In this document: piece after piece, positions 48,281-57,275 of the stretch
How the letters are laid out: each line of letters opens with the position of its first letter
Numbering within the stretch: position 1 is the first letter of the stretch
NCBI GenBank assembly: GCA_032871835.1
Contig: CM065301.1
Location: 18,927,291 to 18,991,290 of the forward strand
DNA length: 64,000 nt
Source of the DNA: Dipteronia dyeriana
Taxonomy: Eukaryota; Streptophyta; Magnoliopsida; Sapindales; Sapindaceae
Direction of reading: 5' to 3'
Translations under genes and position numbers: made by a program
The notes under the pieces: generated by a model
Told to the model about the DNA's origin: nothing
The model's input: the letters and a program-made list of their open reading frames with translations, nothing else
Database searches by the model: none

Positions 48281-51087
48281 TCATTCCCTATTAGAGTCAA
48301 CGTTAGGGCACGTTTGTTTGTTGTGTCCAATTGAATGGCAGATGATACACTTGCGGCGGTATTCATCGGGAACAGCTCTTCTTGTACCTTCATTAATCAT
48401 AGGTGGATTAGGACATCTCCTGAAATTATGCCCTGGTTGTCCACATCTTCTACAGGATTGTGTAGTTGTCTTCTCCGAATACGAGACATGGCGACCCGCC
48501 CTCGGGCGTCCTACTTGTCTCCTAGAGTTTGGATTCAAAATCACCCTCCGAGCAATGTCAGATGGCACAACCCAAGTGGAAGGATGGCCCACCGGTATAA
48601 TAGGAACCGAGTACGCGTTAATAAGTGTCTGTCTCTTGTAGTAGTCCCCACACAAAGTTGTGAAGTCCAAGTTTCGCTCCCTGTAAAAAACATTGAAAAC
48701 GATCAGCTTCACCGAGAAAATGATCAGTAGGTTTTCAAAGTCGTGAAGTCCAAGTTTCAGTAATGTACTGTGCCGCCGCAAGGGAGTGAGAACATGGAAA
48801 ATGATCCATTTGAAATTTGTTGCAAGTACAAGTCTTCCGAGCTAAGTCAACAGTCCACTGTTTTCCAAACCGTTTGACCAAAAAAATGTTTCAGTCGACT
48901 GGATTTACGGTCAAATAACCACACTTCTCCACACGTTTTAAGAGCACAAGATGTGCTGCGTCGGTCAACTGATGACGCATGGTTTGTGCAGCTCTATAGC
49001 GATCATAAAACCACCGTTGCAGCATATTCCTAATGAACTCAGCCATAGTCAACATAGGCAGTTGGCGTGCAAATTTTAGGCATGAGTTTATGCATTCTGC
49101 AACATTAGTGGTAATCACCCTATACCTTCTTTCCGGGTAGTGTACACGGGACCACTTGTGTGGGTCGGCATCAATTACATAATCATATGCATTCTGGTGC
49201 AAGTTTTTTAACTCTTCCATACGTTGGTTATATTCAAACTCGGTGTATGCACTGGTTGTTTTGCCCATTATTGCGCCAACATCATTCCTATGAAATCGCT
49301 TTTTGATATTTTCAGCAAAGTGCCAGCAACATATGGTATGAGTGGCATAAGGGAACACTTTAGAAATCACTGCTCCAATGCTTGCATGCCTATCAGAAAT
49401 GAAAACTAGCTCATCAATATGACATAGGGCACCCTTCAAACAATCCAAAAACCATTCCCATGAAAGGTTGTTTTCTGAGTCGCCGTACCCAAAAGCAATT
49501 GGATACACATGTTCATTCCCATCTTGTATTGTTGCAACAAAGATTGTACCCCGGAATCGTCCCTTCAAATGGGTACCATCAACGGCAATGACTGGATGCA
49601 TACACGTCCGGAATCCTCTAAGTGAGGCACCAATCGACATGAAGAAGTATAGAAATTTACCATCTTCGTCACATTGTAAGTCAGTGATTGTGACAGGATT
49701 TTGTTGTTCCAAAAACGTAACCAAATGGTGGAAGCAGTTGGAAGGTTTCCTCATGCGTTCCATATGTTAGTGACAACGCATAATCGAGGGCGGCGTGTGC
49801 CTTACTGTACATGATTTGGATTCCATACATTGATTTCATGTCGGCTATTATGTCCTTCGGACGCATTAGTCGACCATCTTGTTGTTGAAATCTAGGTGCA
49901 ATAACTTCTCCAATTATGACTGCACTAGATAGTCGGTGCTGGCGGTGAATTTCCTCTAACGGATAAGTGTATTCGTTGATAAAACTTCTTACTTGAAAGT
50001 ATGTGCCTTCATCTCTCCTCACCGCTTTTAACTTCCACGTACAATTTCCCATCAAACAAACTAGATGTAATGTTGTCTTATTGGACCTTTTCACCTTCCA
50101 CTCGAAGTTCTGCCGCATTGCAAAATGGCCTACTAGTCTCTTCAAATCTTTTTTCGTTGGAAAAAACTGGTCTTTATATATCATGCTTGTAGGTTCATCT
50201 TCAAACAAGTTCCTGCTTCCACTAATACCAAACGAGTATGATTCTGCTTCTGGAATAACCCATGTTGTGGCATTATCAGAATCATCTGCAGTTACATTAG
50301 CCCTCCCCTCGGAGGTGCCAGCTATATCTAGTGCACTAGAACTAAATCCGTGTACATGTCTTACACGTCTTTCTGTTTCGACAGGTTCTGCATCATCCTG
50401 ATTGTCCTCTACATTTTCTACAAAATTTAAATTGCCCTCAGTATCCACCTCATTATTCACCCCAACATTCAGTGTTGTATTCTCCTCATTGTTGATGTCA
50501 TTGTATATCTCATTGTATTGGTGGTTGTACTGTCTACCATTCATCTCAATATGACAACCAAATATATCGTCGAATTGAGGTCCCGGTCTATTATCATGGG
50601 CGGTTACTTCCGGTGGGACAACACATATGTTTTCCCGACCATCAATCTCACTTCTTTCTGTGAACAACTGGTTGCTTCCGTTTGACAATCGAAATTGTTG
50701 AGTGTTATCAGGATGAGGGATATCTTCACCAATGACACCTCCTGCTGGCCTCTCGATTAGACTAACACATACTTGAGGGATCACCCTATCTTCCCCTAGC
50801 ATAAACTGTAAATTGTCATTGTTTCTTATAAATGTACGACATGTAGTCCCAGGAACAATTGATAGAGACCGTAGCTCAGCAATATATTTGTTCTCATCAA
50901 ACTTCACAATGGTTTGCACGATTGACACCAGTTCGTCGTAACTCAAATTCTTTGACACATACAAACCGTGGTTATCGGAACCTAAATACCTCTGATTTCC
51001 GTCTGGTAATTGCTCATATCGGCCGTTGTAAGATATGACTATTCTCACCCTATCCATTGTCCTGTCAAAATCAACATCAAAAACCAT
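48281..51087 (-). pseudogene. MULE transposase (mudrA type), nearly intact
   Basis: Cut-and-paste DNA transposase. From the ATG at 51087: a PB1-like N-terminal domain (about 1-75), a variable acidic region, a MuDR DNA-binding domain (FFPTKKDLKRLVGHFAMRQN, then CLMGNCTWKLKAVR), then the MULE catalytic domain with VIAVDGTHLKGRFRG, ELVFISDRHASI and CCWHFAENIKKR, so the first two Asp are present. Next come a SWIM zinc finger (KTCTCNKF, then FPCSHSLAAA), and two CCHC knuckles (CRRCGQPGHNFRRC, CIICHSIGHNKQTC). Two lesions break it: a one-base frameshift at 49711-49715 (five A on the plus strand where four restore the frame) and a TGA at 48891-48893 where the frame otherwise continues into the SWIM finger. 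A short intron-like stretch, about 48680-48760, precedes the C-terminal exon (acceptor TTTTTTACAG) beside a 22-bp near-duplicate. It converges on the accessory gene. Confidence 0.88.
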
Positions 51088-51174
51088 TAATAAGGAAAAA
51101 ATATTTCATATTAAATTTACAATTATAAAGGATTAAACAAAAATCAAATGTGTAAGATATGAAGCTTTTTTTTT

Positions 51175-51500
51175 TAAACTGATCGAGTTTTTTTTGTTCA
51201 AGACCGAGCTCTTTTTTTACATAATCGAGTTTTTTTATATATGGCTCGAGCTTTTACTTTTAAGGATCGAGTCTTTTTTTTTAGGAATCGAGTTAGTTGT
51301 GTGAGGGATCGAGCTAGTTGTGTGAGGGATCGAGCTTTTTTTGGCAAGGATCAAGCATTTTTTTCTGATGGATTGAGCCTTTTTTCGAGGGATCGAGCTT
51401 TTCTTTTTATGTATCCAGCATCTATTTTTTTGATCGAGTTTTTTTTTGAATTTGATCGAGACTTTTTTTTCAAATTTTGAGTTTTTTTACAAATGTTTCG
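51175..51500 (+). repeat. Motif array 2: GATCGAGC minisatellite upstream of the transposase
   Basis: About 14 degenerate units of 19-25 bp sharing GATCGAG(C/T)TTTTTTT with array 1, in the same absolute orientation on the plus strand. Variants include GCTCGAGC and GACCGAGC. It starts about 90 bp upstream of the transposase ATG, so it covers that gene's promoter or leader region. Confidence 0.92.
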
Positions 51501-52283
51501 ACCTTTTTTAAAAATATTTCCAGCTTTTATGTCCAAGATTATAAACTTGTTTGCACCACTACAACTCAACTCGGCCAAATATATATACAAAAAAAATATG
51601 CATATATGTTCATTCATTCTTGTAAAAAGTTTACAACTCAATGACATCAACATAAAAAATTTGAGACAACATGTTCATAAATGTTCATACAGTGTTATAC
51701 GACACAGAAATACAATAGAAAATGGAAATGAAGATTAGAAATATTAATTTACCTTCTTCTGCAATATCTGGAATGGAGCTCTTTTTCTGATGAAAAAATG
51801 GAGTAGGTGATTGATTTTCAGAACAACTTTTTTGGATGACAGCCTTTAAAAAATAAAATATCGATTATTTAAGGGCAATTTCTGTAGCTCACCATAATAT
51901 GTGCCTTTTAAACTTAACTTATTATAACGGTGACATCACTGCAAGTGACCAAAAAAATGTGACATTCCTCACCATTTCCACTTACATATTAGTGTCAGTG
52001 TTAATATGTAATACATTAATACAATAATATGTTACTACTTTTTTTTTGTTTTTTTTTTTGTTTAGTTTATAATTTATAATTTATATATAAGTATATAACT
52101 ATTCACGTATTGTGAAGATTATCGATTCCAACTCTGCATAATATAACATATGGATGATCAGATTGCAGTACTATAAGACTTAATAAATCTGGCACAAGGG
52201 TTATTATTCACAGTTCAATTTTATTAGACTGCTAAGCTTGTTTATCCGAATCACACTTTATTAATTGACGACGAAACACTACA

Positions 52284-52745
52284 ATGCGACTTTCACGTCT
52301 AATTTCATCAACTTTTAAGCAGAAGATGAATATTCATTGTCAGAAAAGTTGCGTGAAATCTTTTCCGGTAATGACATACTATAAGACATTGAATAGACTA
52401 ACGAAAATTATTATGGACATATCAATATCTATAGCGTGCACTACACCTTTTTCAGAGTACAAAGGTGAAAGTTGCACCAATTTTGGTGCAAATTGGGAAT
52501 GTACTTGTAATTTCTATGAAAAAAATAGTTTGTTTAAGTCAGAACTGATAAATATGGAAATTGAAAAGGGTTTGTTACCGGGACAACAATGTGTGATTTG
52601 TTTTGAAGACTTTTTTTCGTCGGCAGGGAAAATTGTTTTGATGTCATACTCTCATATTTACCATCATAATTATATCTCCAAGTGGTTTGAAAAGACACGC
52701 AATTGCCCAAACTGCGGTTTACAACTTAAACTTCCCTATGAGTAA
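52284..52745 (+). CDS. RING-finger-like protein with two missing zinc ligands
   Basis: A single open frame of 153 aa. The C-terminal third resembles a RING-H2 domain of ubiquitin ligases: CVICFEDF (first two Cys), then VLMSYSHIYHHNYISKWF, then CPNCGLQL (last two Cys). In the middle part the third ligand, expected as Cys before SH, is Tyr, and the Cys after HHN is also Tyr. With two ligands lost it should not fold as a normal RING, and it is probably a decaying gene copy or a non-catalytic RING relative. The rest (residues 1-95) has no recognisable domain. Start is the first ATG of the frame; no intron is evident. It lies just outside the MULE. Confidence 0.45.
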   Translation: MRLSRLISSTFKQKMNIHCQKSCVKSFPVMTYYKTLNRLTKIIMDISISIACTTPFSEYKGESCTNFGANWECTCNFYEKNSLFKSELINMEIEKGLLPGQQCVICFEDFFSSAGKIVLMSYSHIYHHNYISKWFEKTRNCPNCGLQLKLPYE

Positions 52746-52883
52746 ACTATGTTCGTATTTTTCCATTGTAATATTTTGGCTTGCTTGGACCAAGGCATAT
52801 GATTTGTTTTTTTTTTTGCTTTATTTTTAATTCTATTATATGTAATCACACCTTTAAGTTATTTATGTTTTGTAGATCACATA

Positions 52884-53030
52884 TGTTGGAAAATATTGAG
52901 TACACCCAAGATGGGTCCAAGCCCAAGTAAATGGATATCCAATATCATCTCAACCCAACCCACATACATACACCCCATTGTCAGATAACTGTATGTTATC
53001 TGTAAAAAATTGCCAGAGTAGTTTACAGGC

Positions 53031-53061
<31 letters not shown>

Positions 53062-53352
53062 CATACATACATACATATATACATGTAGCTAACTCTAAGA
53101 AGGATACCAATGCATGTGAAAGTATGCAAGTGGGTGTTCTGTGATATTATGTGAAAAGTTTATGGTACAGAGTTAGAAACACAAAAAGAAAAAGAGTAAC
53201 ACTAAGAGTAGGATTCTTATACTGTGACTAGAGTTAGAGATCCAATTTTGATGGCTCTTTCCTGACCTGTGAAACATTTAGTAATTGATCAAGAATAGAC
53301 AAAATGTATACATTTTTTGTCACTTTTTTCTTACGTTTATGATAATATAACA
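52884..53352 (+). repeat. 5' LTR of a Ty1/copia element
   Basis: Begins TGTTGGAAAATATTGAG and ends ATGATAATATAACA, so it has TG/CA ends, 469 bp, and is followed after one base by the methionine-tRNA primer site. It holds a (TA)n/(CATA)n tract at 53033-53092. No 3' LTR copy was seen; the 3' end of the element is replaced by the inverted repeat at 57.26 kb. Confidence 0.8.
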
Positions 53353-53353
53353 T

Positions 53354-53365
53354 TGGTATCAGAGC
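53354..53365 (+). other. Primer-binding site, tRNA-iMet type
   Basis: TGGTATCAGAGC is the standard primer-binding site of plant Ty1/copia elements, complementary to the initiator methionine tRNA 3' end. Confidence 0.92.
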
Positions 53366-53981
53366 ATTGTTAAAATGTTTTCTGGTTTTAAAAGAAATTG
53401 TATTATTTATTTTTCAAAGAAAAATGAAAACGGAATTCTCTGCGTAATATATATGGATCAATATTTTTTTTTTGAAAATCTTTGTTTTACTGTTATTTGG
53501 CTAATATCATATAAAATTTGTTGATGATTTTCATATTCGTTACATGTATTGTGCATATATAGTTGATGTCATGTGTTCTACGTATTTATATTGTAAATGT
53601 CATGAAGTTTACAATTGTGATTGCCCTTGATGAATTCTTAAATGTATGTTTTACTATAATTTTAAAGATTGGATGTGTAATTCTTAATTATGCAAAGTTT
53701 TATATATTTGTGCTTATTTAATATGGGAGTTCTAAATTCTAAAAAGTAAAGTTTGAATTGTTTTGCATAAAAGACACTAATAAATATAAACTAGTGAATG
53801 TTATGGACTTGGATGATGATCGAGAGCTTTGACTCTTATTTCGATTCCTATCCGAAGATTACTCTTGATATATTTTTTAAGTGTTAGTTTGTTGCATAGT
53901 AGTGTGCTAAGTGTGAAACTATTAGGAAAACACGGTAGAATAACTATTAATTAAACTATGTGTTAAATAAAATTTCAGAAA

Positions 53982-56900
53982 ATGGCTTATGCATCTAAGT
54001 CGATTATTGTTGAGTAGAGCAAGGGAGAAAAGTTGAACGGTGACAACTATGAGATGTGGCACCAGAAAGTTCAATTGATCCTTGAAGAGCAAGAGGCTCT
54101 TGAAACTCTTACAAATATTATGGTTGAACCACTGAATGGTAGCATTACCCAACACATGAGAGATATGGAAACATATCAGACATAAAAGAGGAAGAACAGT
54201 CTGGCTCATATAACGACGTTGAGCATTATGAATGATGCTTTCTTGTGTGAATATGAAGGGTTTAACACTGCTCAAGACATGTCAATTGCGTTGAAATACA
54301 AGTTTGGTAGTACTTCTATTACCAAGTTTAGGAGACATACAATTAAGTTTGACACCTACATGAAGTGACAAGATCATGATATGAGGCAGCACATGAGAGA
54401 TGTCAAATATGATATGTGAATCAAAGTATGCATGTAATACCTTAACTGATTAGCAACAAATATAAGAAATGACATGGTCTCTTCCTAATAGCTGGGAAAA
54501 CATGAAGATTAACATAACCCACGATGATAACATCAAGACTTTTGATGATAACATCAAGACTTTTGATGATAAATCACGTCATATTGAACTGTAAGATGAT
54601 CACCTAGAGGCGGCTAAGGCTTTTCGGTAAACTCTACATGGATGAATCCAACAAACGCAAGGGAAATAAAAGGAACTTTTAAAAAGGGAAAAGGGAAGGG
54701 TCCTAAACAGAACTTCAAAAAAAATGAGCCCAAAAATTAGAAAAGAGTTAATAGTGCTGGATTTAAGAATGATAAAGCCAAATTGAAATGTTATAATTGT
54801 GGCAAAATGAGTCGTTTTACTTATGAATGCACTGAGCTGAAAAAGATACAATCCAATCCAGTAACTTATAACTATGTTTTAGTTTCTAATTCTGTTTTAC
54901 TTACTAAATCTCGTCCTTTGTGGACTATAGACTCATGATCCATAAACCATATAGCTAGAGATAGAGCAACGATCATAGAATACCATAGGATCAGTCAGGG
55001 GACTAGGTGGATTTACATAGGGAACAACTCGAAAGTTGAAGTAAAGGGTATTGGCATTTCAAATTGATGTTGCATGGTAAACAAGTACTCTATCTCTTGT
55101 ATGTTTTTATATGCTCATGAGATTCGACGAAATTTAGTTTCAGTTATTGGCCCTCTAGGTTTAGGTTATGAACTAAACTTTTATGGTGTTTGTATGGATA
55201 TTGTTTTAAATTCCATTTGTATTGGTACTGGATATTTGTCTAATGATTTTATTGTATTAAATACCGAATTAAACGGTTTTAATTATAATGATGGTTGTTT
55301 TCCATTAATTGCTTCAGGTAATGATGTCAATGTTGATGTGAACACTTGGGATGCTAGACTGAGTCATACTGGCTAGGATAAGATGCATAAATTGGCTAGA
55401 GAAGGTCTTTTAGGTTCCTTTAATAAGATATAATTGTCTATTTGTTAAAATTGTCTAATTGGAAAAACAACTAAAAAACCATTTGAAAAAGGAACCAGGG
55501 CATAAAATACATTACAATTAATTCACTCTGACATTTGTGGTCCAATGAGTGTAAAGTAAGGCATGTTGCCTCGTATTTTATTACATTTATAGATGACTTT
55601 ACCCATTTTGGTCATGTCTATTTGATTTCTTATAAGTCTGAAGTATTGGATTGTTTCAAATCATAATTAAACTTAGTAGATAATCAATTAGATAAAAGGG
55701 TTAAAGCTTTGCGTATTAACAGGGAACGTGAATACCTTTCTAAAAAGTTCAAGGAATTGTTCGATGAAAAGGGCATACAAAGACAATTGACTATTTCTAG
55801 GACCCCGTAACAAAATGGTGTGGCGAAAATAGGGAATAGAACTTTACTTGAAATGGTTAGGTCTATGATAGCGTAAACAAATCTCTCAGTACACTACTAG
55901 GTAGAGGCCTTGTTAATTGCTACATATGTACTTAAATGAGTTTCCATGAAGTCGATCACTTCCACACCTTATGAGTTATGGACAGGTAGAAAACCTAACT
56001 TAACTTATATGCGACCTTGGGGATGCGCATGTTACGTGCATGATCCATCTAACAAGTATGGAAATTTTGGTGCAAGAGGAAAGAAATGTATATTTGTTAG
56101 ATACTCTAAGCATTCAAAAGAATATGTAATAATAGTTGAAACCTTGGATGAAAGTGTGACTGAGATAGAATCATGAGATGTGAATTTTTTAGAGAGTGGA
56201 TTTCTTAATAGAGGTGAAATTGATAGAGATATTCGATTCTACGAATTGGATGATCAAATCAAGGAATCAAATCTAAATACTTCACTAAAAGTTAATGCAG
56301 ATCTATCAGGGCCTTCTGCCCCTATCAAGAATGATACTCCACGAGAAGTAAATATAGATCTACCTAGACCTTCTGTCCCTAGTAGGAGTGATGAAGTTGT
56401 TGTCAAACACATTTAGATTTACCCACTCATAGCAGCAACCGTGCAACTGTCCCGCTTCACCATTTTTTAGATTAAAGGCGAAGTGTTTATGTTTGCTTCA
56501 CATGATGTTGATGAGCCTAAAAATATATATGAAGCCATCAATTCACCCGATAAGGAACTAAAGATAAAAGTTATACAAGAGGAGCTGGATTCAATAAAAA
56601 TTAATCATGTCTAGGACCTGGTGGACTTACTACCAAAAAGAAAAGCCATTGGAAATAAATAGGTTTTTTGCAACAAACAAAAGATGGATGACACAGTAGA
56701 GAGACGTAATGCGCGGTTAGTCGCAAAAGGTTCCAATAAGAGGGTATTGACTATGAATAAACTTTTTCCCCCGTGGTTAGGTTTGCTTTAATACATATTA
56801 TTCTGGCAATCGTCGTATGTATGGACCTAGAATTATATCAAATGGATGTAAAAATAACATTCTCAATGAAGAACTAGATGAAGAAATTTACATGGAACAA

Positions 56901-57275
56901 CTAGCAAATTTTGTTTCAAAAGGCTATGAGCATAAAATGTGCAAGCTCAAAATGGTATAAAACAATTATCCAGGCAATGGTATCTACGTTTCCATCAGGT
57001 TATTATGTCCTATAAGTTCCAAATGGTTGAAAATGACCATCGTGTGTGCATAAAACAAGATAAAGATAAGTATGTGATGTTATCTTTATATGTAAATGAT
57101 ATTTTGTTGCCTAAAAATTGTAAAGAACATGTGTTGGCCACTAAAAAATGGTCGTCTTCAAATTATGAGATGAAGGATATGGGTGAGGTTGTTTATATGT
57201 TAGGAGTCAAAATTACAAGAGATCATTTAAAAAAACGTATTGCTCTGTCGCAAGAACCTTCTTTTTCAAGTTTAG
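53982..57275 (+). pseudogene. Ty1/copia gag-pol, decayed
   Basis: Plus-strand reading in several frames. Gag starts at the ATG at 53982 (MAYASKSIIVE, then a stop, then EKLNGDNYEMWHQKVQLI). A CCHC knuckle follows near 54789-54832 (CYNCGKMSRFTYEC) in which the His is replaced by Arg. Next are a protease-like WTIDS segment near 54920, an integrase-core LIHSDICGPM near 55515, and the reverse transcriptase near 56560-57260. In the last, the catalytic Tyr-Val-Asp-Asp box is YVND (about 57088-57099), so the enzyme would be dead even if read. Dozens of stops occur, largely TGA/TAG/TAA at former TGG/CAA/CGA-like sites. RNase H is not seen: the sequence runs into the inverted repeat at about 57260. Confidence 0.85.

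Larger units (their letters stand above)
46315..51981. mobile_element. Mutator-like element (MULE), 5667 bp, with 9-bp target duplication
   Basis: The nonamer TTACATATT occurs at 46306-46314 and again at 51982-51990, the target-duplication length of MULEs. Within these, left and right ends are matched in reverse complement at the same distance from the tip: bases 48-81 share TCACC-TT-TA-TAA-G-TA-GTTTAAAAGGCAC (about 27 of 33 identical), while the outer 47 bp match poorly. A mudrA-type transposase gene (-) and a convergent accessory gene (+) start toward opposite ends, and motif arrays lie between each start region and its terminus. This matches the overall plan of MuDR-type autonomous elements. 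The transposase is damaged by few lesions, so the insertion is fairly young. Confidence 0.85.
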
